Source: Lelliottia nimipressuralis
GTDB taxonomy: Bacteria; Pseudomonadota; Gammaproteobacteria; Enterobacterales; Enterobacteriaceae
Direction of reading: 5' to 3'
Assembly (NCBI RefSeq): GCF_004115925.1
Contig: NZ_SDDX01000008.1
Span: 124,001-188,000, forward strand
DNA: 64,000 nucleotides
The notes under the pieces were generated by a model that did no database searches, was not told the DNA's origin, and was given only the letters and a program-made list of their open reading frames with translations. Within the stretch, counting starts at the first letter, position 1. Each line of letters begins with the position of its first letter. Both the position numbers and the translations under genes were made by a program. Positions 21,457-32,390 of this stretch are shown one piece after another.

Positions 21457-22908
21457 ATGGCCAAAAATTATGCCGCGCTGGCGAAAGACATTGTCAGCGC
21501 GCTCGGCGGGAAAGATAACATCGTCGCCGTCACCCACTGTATGACGCGCCTGCGCTTTGTGCTGCAGGACGAAAGCGCCATCGACAGCGCCACGCTCAAA
21601 AGCCTCTCCGGCGTGCTCGGCGTGGTGCGTAACGATAACCAGTGTCAGGTGATCATTGGCAACACCGTTTCTCAGGCCTACCGCGAGGTGGTGAACCTGC
21701 TGCCTGCCGGGATGCGCCCTGCCGAGCCGCAAGGCCCTCAAAAACTGACGCTTCGCCGCATCGGCGCTGGTGTGCTCGACGCGCTGATCGGCACCATGTC
21801 CCCGCTGATCCCGGCGATCATCGGCGGCTCGATGGTGAAACTGCTGGCGATGATCCTGGAGATGACCGGCGCGCTGCCGAAAGGCGCCCCGACGCTCACG
21901 ATTCTGACGGTGATCGGTGACGGAGCCTTCTTCTTCCTGCCGCTGATGGTGGCCGCGTCTGCCGCCGTGAAATTCAAAACCAACATGTCGCTGGCGATTG
22001 CCATCGCAGGCGTGCTGGTGCATCCAAGCTTTATTGAGTTGATGGCGAAAGCCGCCCAGGGCGAGCACGTCGAGTTCGCGTTTATCCCGGTGACGGCGGT
22101 GAAATACACCTACACGGTGATCCCGGCGCTGGTCATGACCTGGTGCCTGTCGTACATCGAACGCTGGGTGGACAAGATCACGCCAGCGGTCACCAAAAAC
22201 TTCCTGAAACCGATGCTGATCGTGCTGATTGCCGCCCCGCTGGCGATTGTGCTGATTGGGCCGCTGGGTATCTGGATTGGTAGCGCGATTTCGTCGCTGG
22301 TCTACACCATTCACGGCTATCTGGGCTGGCTGTCCGTGGCCATTATGGGCGCGCTCTGGCCGCTGCTGGTAATGACCGGTATGCACCGCGTCTTTACGCC
22401 AACGATTATTCAGACCATCGCCGAAACCGGCAAAGAAGGGATGGTGATGCCGTCGGAAATCGGCGCGAACCTCTCTCTTGGCGGTTCTTCCCTGGCGGTA
22501 GCCTGGAAAACCAAAAACCCGGAACTGCGCCAGACGGCGCTCGCCGCGGCGGCGTCCGCCATCATGGCGGGAATTTCTGAACCGGCACTTTACGGCGTGG
22601 CGATTCGCCTGAAACGCCCGTTAATTGCGAGCCTGATCAGCGGCTTTATCTGCGGCGCGATCGCCGGTATGGCGGGGCTTGCCAGCCACTCAATGGCGGC
22701 ACCGGGCCTGTTCACCAGCGTACAGTTCTTCGATCCAGCCAATCCGATGACCATCGTCTGGGTGTTTGGCGTGATGGCCTTGGCCGTGGTGCTTTCGTTT
22801 GTTCTGACGCTGATCCTCGGCTTTGAGGATATTCCGGTGGAAGACGAGGCCGAGAAAGCACGCGCCCTGCAAACCGCACCGGTTCCGGCACAAGAAGCAC
22901 GAGCATAA
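21457..22908 (+). CDS. ascF: PTS EIIBC for beta-glucosides (arbutin, salicin, cellobiose)
   Basis: AscF imports and phosphorylates aryl-beta-glucosides at the inner membrane. The 483 residues begin with an EIIB domain whose phosphocysteine is Cys28 in AVTHCMTRLRF, followed by an EIIC domain with about ten hydrophobic segments and the active-site stretch GISEPALYGVAIRLKRP. No EIIA domain is fused at the C-terminus, so EIIA must come from another system. It is 18 bp before ascB. Confidence 0.96.
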   Translation: MAKNYAALAKDIVSALGGKDNIVAVTHCMTRLRFVLQDESAIDSATLKSLSGVLGVVRNDNQCQVIIGNTVSQAYREVVNLLPAGMRPAEPQGPQKLTLRRIGAGVLDALIGTMSPLIPAIIGGSMVKLLAMILEMTGALPKGAPTLTILTVIGDGAFFFLPLMVAASAAVKFKTNMSLAIAIAGVLVHPSFIELMAKAAQGEHVEFAFIPVTAVKYTYTVIPALVMTWCLSYIERWVDKITPAVTKNFLKPMLIVLIAAPLAIVLIGPLGIWIGSAISSLVYTIHGYLGWLSVAIMGALWPLLVMTGMHRVFTPTIIQTIAETGKEGMVMPSEIGANLSLGGSSLAVAWKTKNPELRQTALAAAASAIMAGISEPALYGVAIRLKRPLIASLISGFICGAIAGMAGLASHSMAAPGLFTSVQFFDPANPMTIVWVFGVMALAVVLSFVLTLILGFEDIPVEDEAEKARALQTAPVPAQEARA

Positions 22909-24351
<1,443 letters not shown>

Positions 24352-24359
24352 CGGGGTTC

Positions 24360-24387
24360 TGCCCGGTGGCACGTCGCTCACCGGGCA
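24360..24387. repeat. REP-like palindrome between ascB and hycI
   Basis: TGCCCGGTG (24360-24368) pairs perfectly with CACCGGGCA (24379-24387). It lies between two converging genes and matches the unit found 3' of mltB. It may serve as a transcript end for both. Confidence 0.8.
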
Positions 24388-24395
24388 TTCACCTC

Positions 24396-24851
24396 TCAGA
24401 GTCGTGCAAAACCCCCGTCCCCTGCCCATCCTGCAAGCCGGGAATAGACCGTTTCCACCGCCGCTTTTATCGCGGGAGTCATCGGATAATAAAAGCCGAC
24501 AATATCCGGCTGAATGCCCAAAAACAGCACCTCGCCCACGTCGTCTTTAATCTGATCGACCAGATAGTTGAGCGGCATATTGTGAGTGGTCATCATGAAC
24601 ATCTCAGCAATGTCGTCCGGGTCGATGAGGCGGATTTCGCCGGGGTTTAGCCCCATGTCGGTGGCATCGACAATCAGCAGCCGGTCCGGGCGCAGCTCCC
24701 GAAGGGCAACCACGTCATTTTCCGGCGCGCTGCCGCCGTCGATCACCTGCCAGTTACCCTGCGGATGTGCGAAGCACATTTCCGCCAGCAGCGGGCCTGC
24801 GCCGTCGTCGCCCATCATGCTGTTACCCACACACAGTAAAACGTCAGTCAC
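24396..24851 (-). CDS. hycI: Hydrogenase 3 maturation protease HycI
   Basis: HycI cuts the C-terminal extension off HycE after nickel insertion. The 151 residues have the family opening VLLCVGNSMMGDDGAGPLLA, whose aspartate binds nickel, and IVDATDMGLNPGEIRLIDPD. E. coli HycI is five residues longer at its end. The start codon is GTG (24849-24851), overlapping the hycH stop by eight bases. It is the last gene of the hyc operon. Confidence 0.95.
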   Translation of the reverse strand: MTDVLLCVGNSMMGDDGAGPLLAEMCFAHPQGNWQVIDGGSAPENDVVALRELRPDRLLIVDATDMGLNPGEIRLIDPDDIAEMFMMTTHNMPLNYLVDQIKDDVGEVLFLGIQPDIVGFYYPMTPAIKAAVETVYSRLAGWAGDGGFARL

Positions 24852-25254
24852 GTAATCTCCTCACCATCAGGTAGATGGCGCTCTCCTGATGAATATCGTG
24901 CAGCATACTGAGCACCGTCTTGCTCCACGCCTGCTGCTCAGGGGTTTGCACTGCGAGCGCCGCATCGAAGGCATTCGCCAGCATGGCGATGTGATTGCTG
25001 TCGATGACGATCTCGCCATACTTCGGCACACCTTCCATTTTGCGTCGTGCCGTGCTGCCCGCCTCCAGCGTGCCGATCCACGCCAGATAGTCCTGCCACG
25101 GACAGCTCAGCGCCGCCTCTAAACAGTCGATCACCCCGAGATGGTGGCCAATCGCCAGGCTGTAATAGACCACCTGCTGGGCTGCATCCGGCGTCGCGTC
25201 GTTCTCATCGATAAATTTACGGCTCAGCTGACTGAACACTACCTTTTCACTCAT
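24844..25254 (-). CDS. hycH: Formate hydrogenlyase assembly protein HycH
   Basis: HycH is a cytoplasmic chaperone needed to mature hydrogenase 3 and is not a subunit of the final complex. The 136 residues match E. coli HycH in length and in sequence, for example [20 protein letters not shown] and [20 protein letters not shown]. It overlaps hycG by four bases. Confidence 0.95.
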   Translation of the reverse strand: MSEKVVFSQLSRKFIDENDATPDAAQQVVYYSLAIGHHLGVIDCLEAALSCPWQDYLAWIGTLEAGSTARRKMEGVPKYGEIVIDSNHIAMLANAFDAALAVQTPEQQAWSKTVLSMLHDIHQESAIYLMVRRLRD

Positions 25255-26018
25255 CGGATACGCGCCTCATCCACCACCTGGTCCAGGTTTGCCACGATCT
25301 CGTTCAGACGCGGATCTTTCTCCGCCTCCAGCCAGCGCGCCACCTGATGCTCGCCCTGGCTCAACAGACGCAGATAGTCATCGGCAATCTGGCGGCCATA
25401 GCGATACCCGGCGAGGCGTCGCGCCGTGCGATCGACCTTCACGCGCAGAGGCTGCACCATATCCGGGTGCAAAATCTGCGCGGGCTGATTGTCCAGCTCA
25501 CCCGGGGCGCGAGCGTGAATTTTCTGCTCCAGCAGACCCAGCGCCATAGCAAAACCGTACAGCGTCGCCGCGGGCGTCGGTGGGCAGCCAGGGATATACA
25601 CATCCACCGGCACGATTTTGTCGGTGCCGCCCCACACGCAGTAGAGATCGTGGAAGATCCCGCCGCTGTTGCCGCAGGCGCCGTAGGAGATACAAATTTT
25701 TGGATCCGGCGCCGATTGCCAGGCGCGCAGCGCCGGAGATCGCATCGCGCGCGTCACCGCGCCGGTAAACAGCAGAATGTCCGCGTGGCGCGGGGATGGC
25801 ACCACTTTGATACCAAAACGTTCGGCATCAAACAGCGGCGACAGGGTGGCGAAGATTTCGATTTCGCAGCCGTTGCAGCCGCCGCAGTCCACGCGGTAGA
25901 CGTAGGCGGAACGTTTGATGTTTTTCAGCAGGGAGGCTTTCATGCTCGCGATGGATTCGTCCACCGTCATCGGCACCGGAATGCCGTTATCGTCGCGCGG
26001 GCCGAGTAAATTATTCAT
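25251..26018 (-). CDS. hycG: Hydrogenase 3 small subunit HycG
   Basis: HycG holds the [4Fe-4S] cluster next to the NiFe site and relates to complex I subunit NuoB. The 255 residues include the cluster ligands in [28 protein letters not shown] and [12 protein letters not shown]. It starts one base inside the hycF stop, so translation is coupled. Confidence 0.97.
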   Translation of the reverse strand: MNNLLGPRDDNGIPVPMTVDESIASMKASLLKNIKRSAYVYRVDCGGCNGCEIEIFATLSPLFDAERFGIKVVPSPRHADILLFTGAVTRAMRSPALRAWQSAPDPKICISYGACGNSGGIFHDLYCVWGGTDKIVPVDVYIPGCPPTPAATLYGFAMALGLLEQKIHARAPGELDNQPAQILHPDMVQPLRVKVDRTARRLAGYRYGRQIADDYLRLLSQGEHQVARWLEAEKDPRLNEIVANLDQVVDEARIR

Positions 26019-26560
26019 CAGCTGGCTTCTCTCATGTGGCGGGTGATATCAATGCGGTCGGACGGCAGCAGGCATTTCTGACGCTTGCATTCCGGGCAGG
26101 TTTCAAACCCTTCCCGGTGCATTTCGGCGCGCGCATCACCGTTGTGTTTCAGCAACGCAATGGCGTAATCGATCTCTTTTTGTACGGCGAACGCATGCTG
26201 GCAAACGCGGCAGTGGCACAGGTCAAAACGCGACTGCTGGAGGAAATCCTCTTTTTTCCACACCGCCAGCTCGTACTCCTGCGACAGCTTAATCGCCGCC
26301 GTCGGGCAGACCTCTTCACAGCGGCCACAAAAAATGCAGCGCCCGAGGTTGAACTGCCAGGCCAGCTGATTCGTCGCCAGATCCGTCTCCACCGTCAGGG
26401 CATTCGACGGGCAGGCGTTAACGCACGCCGCACAGCCGATGCACTGCTGCGGGTTGTGCTCTGGTTTGCCGCGAAAGTTTTTATCGACCGGCATCGGCTC
26501 AAGCGGATAACGGCTGGTGACCGTACCGGTTTTGATCACTTTTTTGATAAAGGTAAACAT
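26018..26560 (-). CDS. hycF: Formate hydrogenlyase iron-sulfur subunit HycF
   Basis: HycF is an 8Fe ferredoxin subunit, related to NuoI, that links electron carriers to the small subunit. The 180 residues have two cluster motifs, [14 protein letters not shown] near residue 41 and [14 protein letters not shown] near residue 74. Additional cysteines near the end ([20 protein letters not shown]) are typical of HycF. Confidence 0.96.
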   Translation of the reverse strand: MFTFIKKVIKTGTVTSRYPLEPMPVDKNFRGKPEHNPQQCIGCAACVNACPSNALTVETDLATNQLAWQFNLGRCIFCGRCEEVCPTAAIKLSQEYELAVWKKEDFLQQSRFDLCHCRVCQHAFAVQKEIDYAIALLKHNGDARAEMHREGFETCPECKRQKCLLPSDRIDITRHMREAS

Positions 26561-26569
26561 GACGATTCC

Positions 26570-28279
26570 TTATTTCAGCGGCGAGTTCTTGCGCTCGATG
26601 CTGTAGCGTTCAAGCTCTTTGTACGGCACCACCTGGCTTTTCTTCTTGCGCACATCCACCACCGTCATGCGGTCGGTACAGGAGTAGCAAGGATCGAGGC
26701 TGCCGATGATCAGCGGCGCATCAGAGACCGTATTGCCGCGCAGCATGTAGCGCAGGGTCGGCCAGTTGGCGTAGGTCGCCGCACGGCAGCGCCAGCGGTA
26801 GAGCTTCTGGTTATCGCCAGTCATGCTCCAGTGGATATCATCCCCGCGTGGCGCCTCGGCGAACCCGAGCGCAAAACGGTTCGGGATATAGGTAAAGCCT
26901 TCCACCGCCAGCGGACCGCCGGGCAGATTATCCAGACCAAAATCGATCATATTCAGGGCAGTAAAGACTTCGTTAATACGCACTTTCAGACGCGAGATAA
27001 CGTCGCAGCCCTGCTCGCTGTGTACGGTCATCGGCAACAGACCGTAACCGACAAACGGGTGATCGGCGCGGGTATCGCGGGCGTGACCGCTGGCGCGCAC
27101 CATTGGGCCGACGTTGCTGAAGTCGCGGGCGATCTGCGGATCGAGACGGCCCACACCGACGGTACGCTGCTCGATATTTGGCGTGCTCAGAAGCATATCC
27201 ACCAGATCCTGCACATCGCGGCGCATCTGCTGTGCCAGCAGGCGGGTCTGGATCATGTCATCTTTCAGCAGATCGCGGCGAATCCCGCCGATCAGGTTCA
27301 GACCATACGTTTTACGCGCCCCGGTGAGGATTTCCGCCATCTTCATCGACGCTTCACGCACGCGGAAGAACTGCATAAACCCGGAATCAAAGCCGACGAA
27401 GTGACAGGCGAGGCCGAGGTTCAGCAGGTGTGAGTGCAGGCGCTCGACCTCCAGCAGAATGGCGCGGATCATCTGCGCACGCTCAGGCACCACAATGCCC
27501 ATGCCGTTTTCCACCGAGGTGGTGTAGGCGGTGCTGTGGGCAAAGCCGCAGATGCCACACACGCGATCCGACAGGAAGGTGACTTCGTTGTAACCCATAC
27601 GGGTTTCCGCCAGTTTTTCCATGCCGCGATGGACGTAGAACAGGCGGTAATCGGCGTCGATAATGTTCTCGCCGTCGACAAACAGGCGGAAGTGGCCCGG
27701 TTCATCAGAGGTGACGTGCAGCGGGCCAATCGGCACCACGTTGTTCTTTTTGCTGCCGAGTTCGTTGATGAACTCGTAAGTTTCGCTGTCGGTCGTCGGC
27801 GCCGGACGCTGGCGATAATCCATGCTGTCTTTGCGCAGCGGATAGAGTTCATCCGGCCAGTCGTCGGGCAGCACCAGACGGCGTTCATCCGGCAGGCCAA
27901 CCGCCACCAGGCCGTACATGTCGCGCACTTCGCGCTCGCCCCAGACGGCGGCAGGCACGCGCGGCGTGACGGACGGGTATTCCGGTTTATTCGGATCGAC
28001 TTCAACGCGCACCGTGAGCCAGCACTTCACGCCCTGCTCCATCGACAGCACGTAGTAAACCGCGTAGTTGCCGCACAGCTGACGCTCATCGTTGCCGAAC
28101 AGTACCGATAGCCAGCCGCCCTGCTGGTAATAGAGAAACTCCACCACTTCCGGCAGGTAGTTCACCTTGATGGTGACGGTGATCTGGTCTTTGGTCTGCC
28201 AGCTCTCCTCCAGCACCACGCCGGGAAACGCCTGATGTAGTGCGGCAAGATACTGTTGACCTACTTTTTCTTCAGACAT
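26570..28279 (-). CDS. hycE: Hydrogenase 3 large subunit HycE
   Basis: HycE carries the NiFe active site that makes H2 in formate hydrogenlyase. The 569 residues have an N-terminal NuoC-like domain and a NuoD-like catalytic domain. The nickel ligands are in DRVCGICGFAHS and in DPCYSCTDR. The tail after that arginine, beginning MTVVDVRKKK, is the peptide removed by HycI. The start at 28279 (MSEEKVGQQYLAAL) matches E. coli; seven upstream codons are unlikely to be used. Confidence 0.98.
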   Translation of the reverse strand: MSEEKVGQQYLAALHQAFPGVVLEESWQTKDQITVTIKVNYLPEVVEFLYYQQGGWLSVLFGNDERQLCGNYAVYYVLSMEQGVKCWLTVRVEVDPNKPEYPSVTPRVPAAVWGEREVRDMYGLVAVGLPDERRLVLPDDWPDELYPLRKDSMDYRQRPAPTTDSETYEFINELGSKKNNVVPIGPLHVTSDEPGHFRLFVDGENIIDADYRLFYVHRGMEKLAETRMGYNEVTFLSDRVCGICGFAHSTAYTTSVENGMGIVVPERAQMIRAILLEVERLHSHLLNLGLACHFVGFDSGFMQFFRVREASMKMAEILTGARKTYGLNLIGGIRRDLLKDDMIQTRLLAQQMRRDVQDLVDMLLSTPNIEQRTVGVGRLDPQIARDFSNVGPMVRASGHARDTRADHPFVGYGLLPMTVHSEQGCDVISRLKVRINEVFTALNMIDFGLDNLPGGPLAVEGFTYIPNRFALGFAEAPRGDDIHWSMTGDNQKLYRWRCRAATYANWPTLRYMLRGNTVSDAPLIIGSLDPCYSCTDRMTVVDVRKKKSQVVPYKELERYSIERKNSPLK

Positions 28280-28296
28280 GCTAAGACTCTCTGTAA

Positions 28297-29220
28297 TCAC
28301 GCCACCAGCAAGGAGACGAAGGCTAAAAATGCGAACCCAAAACCGGCCCAGGTGACGCGCGACGTGGCGTTGAAACGCAGTCGCGCCATGCTGTTTTCAA
28401 ACAGCGCGATAATCAGCACCCCCGCCACCAGCTTGAGCACGGCGATAACCACTGCCAGCAGCAAACCCGCCGCCGAGAAGTGTGTCATCTGCCCCCACGG
28501 GAAGAAGACGCCGACAAACATTTGCAGGACCACCAGCTGTTTGAGGCTGATGCCCCACTTCAGCACCGCAAAGCCGTAGCCGCTGTACTCCGTGAGCGGC
28601 CCTTCCTGCAGCTCCTGCTCCGCTTCCGCGAGGTCAAAGGGCAGTTTTCCCATCTCAATAAAGGTGGCGAAGGCACAGGCGCAGAGCGCCAGCAGCAGCG
28701 GAACGGTGCGCGTAACCGGCCAGTGATAAACCGTGTCAGTGATAAAGCTGATATGGGTGGAACCCGCGACCTGCGCGGCCACCCACAGGCCCAGCAGCAG
28801 GATCGGTTCCACCAGCACGCCGAGCATCGCTTCGCGGCTGGCGCCGATACCGGTAAACGGACTGCCCGTATCCAGCCCTGCAATTGCAAAGAAAAAGCGC
28901 GCGATAGCGAAGAGGTAGATCAGGGTGATCAGATCGCCGAGCACCGGCAGAGGCGACGCGACGGTCACCACCGGCAGCGCGGTGGCGATGGTCAGCATCA
29001 CGCCGACCATCACGAACGGCGTCAGGCGGAACACCCAGCCGGACGCATCCGGGGCGATGCTCTGACGACCCATCAGTTTGATGAGGTCACGGTACTCCTG
29101 AAGCACGCCTGGACCGCGACGATTGTGCATCCGGGCGCGGGCCACGCGGGTAATGCCCGAAAGCAGTGGCGCAACGGCGAATAACACCAGCGCCTGAAGT
29201 AATGCCAGTAACAGACTCAT
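28297..29220 (-). CDS. hycD: Formate hydrogenlyase membrane subunit HycD
   Basis: HycD is an inner-membrane subunit related to complex I NuoH that anchors the hydrogenase arm. The 307 residues have about eight hydrophobic segments and the conserved RRGPGVLQEYRDLIKLMGRQ and FIEMGKLPFDLAEAEQELQE blocks. It starts one base before the hycC stop region and precedes hycE by 17 bp. Confidence 0.97.
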   Translation of the reverse strand: MSLLLALLQALVLFAVAPLLSGITRVARARMHNRRGPGVLQEYRDLIKLMGRQSIAPDASGWVFRLTPFVMVGVMLTIATALPVVTVASPLPVLGDLITLIYLFAIARFFFAIAGLDTGSPFTGIGASREAMLGVLVEPILLLGLWVAAQVAGSTHISFITDTVYHWPVTRTVPLLLALCACAFATFIEMGKLPFDLAEAEQELQEGPLTEYSGYGFAVLKWGISLKQLVVLQMFVGVFFPWGQMTHFSAAGLLLAVVIAVLKLVAGVLIIALFENSMARLRFNATSRVTWAGFGFAFLAFVSLLVA

Positions 29221-29221
29221 G

Positions 29222-31048
29222 TCAGGCTCCTCGTGAAATCACAATCACCACCAGCACCGCCAGCTCGATCACGGCGAGACGACGGAACAGCGTCGGTGCA
29301 GCCGCGCTTTGCCAGCCGGGAATCACCTTCACCGGGTTCAGCGCGTGGCGCAGTTTCAGGACAAAGGCGAAGTTCTCTTTCACCGGCATCGCAAAACCGT
29401 GGGCGGTGATGACCATCGATTGTTCGTGCTCGTACCCGCACGCCCATGCCGTTCCGCGTGAACGCGCAGGCAGACGGTCGCGTTTGAAGAACATCATCAG
29501 CACCAGCGGCAACAGCGGCGCGGCGATCAGCAGCAGGGCAATCATCGGCTGGGAAACGGCGGTGTGCGCGGTCGTGAGCGGTAGCGGAACCGCACTCCCC
29601 AGCAGCGGCAGCAGCCACGGCACGGCAACGCCACCCGCGATGCAGCACAGGGCCAGCAGAACCACGCTTGCGGTCATCAGTGCCGGTGCACATCGGGCAT
29701 TTTCTGCCTCCGGAGTGCGCGGTGCGCCAAGGAAGGTGACGCCGTAAACTTTCGCCATACACATCACCGCCAGCGCCCCGGTGATCGCGAGGCCGACCGC
29801 CAGCATTGGCCCGAGCAGACGGGCAATAAAGAGGTCGCTCTGACCCAGCGCAAAGAAGGACTGATAGATCACCCACTCACCGGCAAAACCGTTGAGCGGC
29901 GGCAGTGCGGCCATCGCCATCAACCCCACCAGCATCGCGAGCGAAATCAGCGGCATTTTTTTACCGATACCGCCCAGCTTTTCGATATCGCGATGCCCGG
30001 TGCGGAACCAGACGCTGCCCGCCCCCAGGAACAGAGTGCTTTTAAACAGGCTATGGTTAACCAGATGGTACAGCCCGCCGATAAACCCGGCGGCGACCAG
30101 CGCCGGATGGTTCAGTGCCAGCCCCGTTACACCCGCGCCTAAGCCAAGCAGGATGATGCCGATGTTTTCAAGGGTGTGATACGCCAGCAGACGCTGGATG
30201 TTGTGCTCCATCAGGGCGTACAGCCCGCCGACAAAGGCGGTGATCATCCCGGCAATCAACAGCACTACGCCCCACCACAGCGGCGGTTGGCCACCGATAA
30301 GCGAAAGCGTGAGGATGCCAAACAGACCGACTTTCATCACCACCGTCGAGAACAGCGTCGCGGCGGGCGCTGACGCAGTGGCGTGTGCCTGCGGCACCCA
30401 GCCGTGCAGCGGAATAATCCCCGCCAGCAGACCAAAGCCGACCACGCCAGAAAGCCAGATATCGGCCCCAAACGGCAGCAACTGCGCGCGAGCGCTCAGC
30501 AGATCCAGGTCAAGCGTGCCGTAGCGCTGCCACACCAGCCAGCAGGTGAGCGCCAGTAAAAGGGTGCCGAGACGTCCCAGGAAAAACCACAGTTTGCCGG
30601 ACGGGCTGCATCCCGTGAGGAACACTCCGCACAGCGCCATGATCTCCGCCATTACGACCAGCGCGGCCAGGTTGCTGGCCACCACGGTACAGACGGCGGC
30701 TGCGAGCAGCAGATTGACGAGCAGACCGTTCGGTTTGGTCTGCGGGTGACGGTGCCAGTCAATATTAAACAGACTGACAAACAGCCCGCACAGGCCAAAG
30801 GTCACCAGCCAGATCGCATTCAGCGGCGTGAGCTGAAGAGTGTGGCGAATCAGCGGCATGACGCCTTCTGCATGGACACCCTGCGTCAACACCATGAATC
30901 CGGCTATCGCCGTGATGACACTCCCCGCCGCGCCGCCGATTCCGGCAATCCATCCGCTGAGGGTTTTGTGAAAAGAGAAGACCAGCGCCAGCACCGCCGT
31001 CGCAGCAAAGCAGGCTACGGCGCTGTTAATCAGATAGACAGCGTTCAT
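29222..31048 (-). CDS. hycC: Formate hydrogenlyase membrane subunit HycC
   Basis: HycC is a large antiporter-like inner-membrane subunit related to NuoL and NuoN. The 608 residues give about 14-16 hydrophobic segments. Conserved blocks are PLHGWVPQAHATASAPAATL and RLLAYHTLENIGIILLGLG, plus LYHLVNHSLFKSTLFLGAG with the functional lysine. Its ATG overlaps the hycB stop by four bases. Confidence 0.97.
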   Translation of the reverse strand: MNAVYLINSAVACFAATAVLALVFSFHKTLSGWIAGIGGAAGSVITAIAGFMVLTQGVHAEGVMPLIRHTLQLTPLNAIWLVTFGLCGLFVSLFNIDWHRHPQTKPNGLLVNLLLAAAVCTVVASNLAALVVMAEIMALCGVFLTGCSPSGKLWFFLGRLGTLLLALTCWLVWQRYGTLDLDLLSARAQLLPFGADIWLSGVVGFGLLAGIIPLHGWVPQAHATASAPAATLFSTVVMKVGLFGILTLSLIGGQPPLWWGVVLLIAGMITAFVGGLYALMEHNIQRLLAYHTLENIGIILLGLGAGVTGLALNHPALVAAGFIGGLYHLVNHSLFKSTLFLGAGSVWFRTGHRDIEKLGGIGKKMPLISLAMLVGLMAMAALPPLNGFAGEWVIYQSFFALGQSDLFIARLLGPMLAVGLAITGALAVMCMAKVYGVTFLGAPRTPEAENARCAPALMTASVVLLALCCIAGGVAVPWLLPLLGSAVPLPLTTAHTAVSQPMIALLLIAAPLLPLVLMMFFKRDRLPARSRGTAWACGYEHEQSMVITAHGFAMPVKENFAFVLKLRHALNPVKVIPGWQSAAAPTLFRRLAVIELAVLVVIVISRGA

Positions 31049-31653
31049 TTCGCCCCCTCGTTTTGCGCCTGAAACAGCGACAGATCGCCAAAGTCGGTAT
31101 TAATGGTCAGTTCGCGTTTGCGCTTACTGGTGCGAGCGATATCGTGGATATTGACCAGAATCAGCGCTTTAGTTGGGCAGGTGCGTACGCAGGCGGGGCC
31201 TTGTTCGTCAAAGCTGCACAGATCGCACTTCACCGCCACGGCGCGCACGCCCGGCACCCAGTCCAGCAGGGTACTGACGCGAGCCGGTGCGGGAGGCGCA
31301 GGTGGCGCTTTTGGCGAATTGGCATTGGCCGGAATATGCAGCGGGCGGCTGCCAGAAAATTCAATCGCGCCAAACGGACAGGCGATGCCGCACAGTTTGC
31401 AGCTTACGCACAGGCTTTCGTTCAGCTGAACAGCACCATCGATACGGTTGATGGCATTCACAGGACAGACGCCCGCACAGGGGGCATCCTCACATTGATG
31501 GCAGAGCTGCGGGGCAGACTCTTTTTCATTACGCATAACGCGCAGGCGCGGCATGGACTGCAGCCCGTGCAGGCGGTGTGTTTCGGAACACGCCGCTTCA
31601 CAGGTGTGGCAGCCAATACAGACCGTCGAGTCAGCAATTACAAAACGGTTCAC
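31045..31653 (-). CDS. hycB: Formate hydrogenlyase electron transfer subunit HycB
   Basis: HycB is the ferredoxin that takes electrons from formate dehydrogenase H. The 202 residues contain four cluster motifs, including CIGCHTCEAAC, CHQCEDAPCAGVC, CVSCKLCGIAC and CDLCSFDEQGPACVRTC. A proline/alanine-rich linker sits near residue 120. The start codon is GTG (31651-31653) with GAGGA upstream. A FhlA-type site lies in the gap to hycA. Confidence 0.96.
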   Translation of the reverse strand: MNRFVIADSTVCIGCHTCEAACSETHRLHGLQSMPRLRVMRNEKESAPQLCHQCEDAPCAGVCPVNAINRIDGAVQLNESLCVSCKLCGIACPFGAIEFSGSRPLHIPANANSPKAPPAPPAPARVSTLLDWVPGVRAVAVKCDLCSFDEQGPACVRTCPTKALILVNIHDIARTSKRKRELTINTDFGDLSLFQAQNEGAK

Positions 31654-31689
31654 CGGGTAGTCCTCAGGACAGTGTCATTTTTGACGACG

Positions 31690-31717
31690 GACGTGCCATA
31701 TCGACACATCTCGACAC
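31690..31717 (-). promoter_or_regulatory. FhlA-type site in the hycA-hycB gap
   Basis: TCGACAC occurs twice, at 31701-31707 and 31711-31717, exactly 10 bp apart, next to TGGCACGTCCG on the minus strand. In E. coli an additional FhlA site lies in this same gap and acts on the hyp and hyc promoters. The nearby TGGCACG lacks a proper -12 partner, so I do not call it a promoter. Confidence 0.55.
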
Positions 31718-31724
31718 GCAAGCA

Positions 31725-32180
31725 TCAGGCCGTGTGCGGTTCGCTGGTAAGCGACTGCAGATTCACCGGCAAATTGTGCTCGACCGCGGAATAGAGGCCG
31801 TTGTAAACCGGCGCGATTTTTTCCAGATAGTGTTCAAGCACCTGGTGGCGATCGCGGGTGCTGACGTGGCCGTCAACCATGCCGTCGATCATCAGCTGCG
31901 CCTGGGCAATCCGCTGTCTGTCGCCATCTTTGGTCTCGACGTGATACTCAATGACGTGGCTGTTAAAGGCATCGGCCAGGGTGACGTAAATCGTAAAGTG
32001 GCCAAACAGGATGAAGCACAAATCCTCTTGCGCCGCACAGCTCATCGCGTGGTGCAGATGGGCTTTTGACAGGGTGATGCCCTGAACCAATGAGTTGCAG
32101 TAGAGGTGCCACTGCTCCTGTAATTGTTGATGGCGTTGCGCAATGTAATCCGCTTTTTCGCTAAGTTCCCAAATAGTCAT
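31725..32180 (-). CDS. hycA: Formate hydrogenlyase regulator HycA
   Basis: HycA counteracts FhlA and lowers transcription of the formate regulon. The 151-residue product matches E. coli HycA (153) along its length, beginning MTIWELSEKADYIAQRHQQL and including SKAHLHHAMSCAAQEDLCFI. It has no recognisable DNA-binding motif; it is thought to act on FhlA. It is first in the hyc operon and divergent from hypA. Confidence 0.95.
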   Translation of the reverse strand: MTIWELSEKADYIAQRHQQLQEQWHLYCNSLVQGITLSKAHLHHAMSCAAQEDLCFILFGHFTIYVTLADAFNSHVIEYHVETKDGDRQRIAQAQLMIDGMVDGHVSTRDRHQVLEHYLEKIAPVYNGLYSAVEHNLPVNLQSLTSEPHTA

Positions 32181-32215
32181 CTCAGGTATCCGGTTAATGG
32201 AGATAGCGGCTGTTA

Positions 32216-32232
32216 AGCAGATTTTGTGCCAG
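32216..32232 (-). promoter_or_regulatory. Sigma-54 promoter of the hyc operon
   Basis: On the minus strand CTGGCACAAAATCTGCT gives TGGCA, six bases, then CTGCT, close to the -24/-12 consensus. It lies about 36 bp before the hycA ATG. Confidence 0.85.
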
Positions 32233-32289
32233 TTTTTATCTTATTGATAATTAACAATTTAAAAATAAAACAGACTGTCAAAATGCGTG

Positions 32290-32325
32290 TGTCGACGTGT
32301 CATTTCGTCAGCGCCGTCATCGACA
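32290..32325. promoter_or_regulatory. FhlA-type site between hycA and hypA
   Basis: TGTCGA (32290-32295) and TCGACA (32320-32325) face each other around GTGTCATTTCGTCA. The pair lies between the diverging hyc and hyp sigma-54 promoters, where E. coli has its FhlA sites. Confidence 0.65.
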
Positions 32326-32344
32326 CTCCCTTTCCTAAATCAGG

Positions 32345-32362
32345 CTGGCATCGTTATTGCAT
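32345..32362 (+). promoter_or_regulatory. Sigma-54 promoter of the hyp operon
   Basis: CTGGCATCGTTATTGCAT contains TGGCA, six bases, then TTGCA, a strong -24/-12 match. It ends 28 bp before the hypA ATG. Confidence 0.9.
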
Positions 32363-32390
32363 CACCGCCCCAAATCACCGAGGAGGCGTC

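Noticed and set aside
24396..24851. hycI ending early as a truncation
   Set aside because: Only about five residues are missing at a variable tail; all catalytic motifs are present.
31690..31697. TGGCACG in the hycA-hycB gap as a sigma-54 promoter
   Set aside because: The -24 word is perfect but the -12 position reads TCGTC, which does not fit; an enhancer role is more likely.
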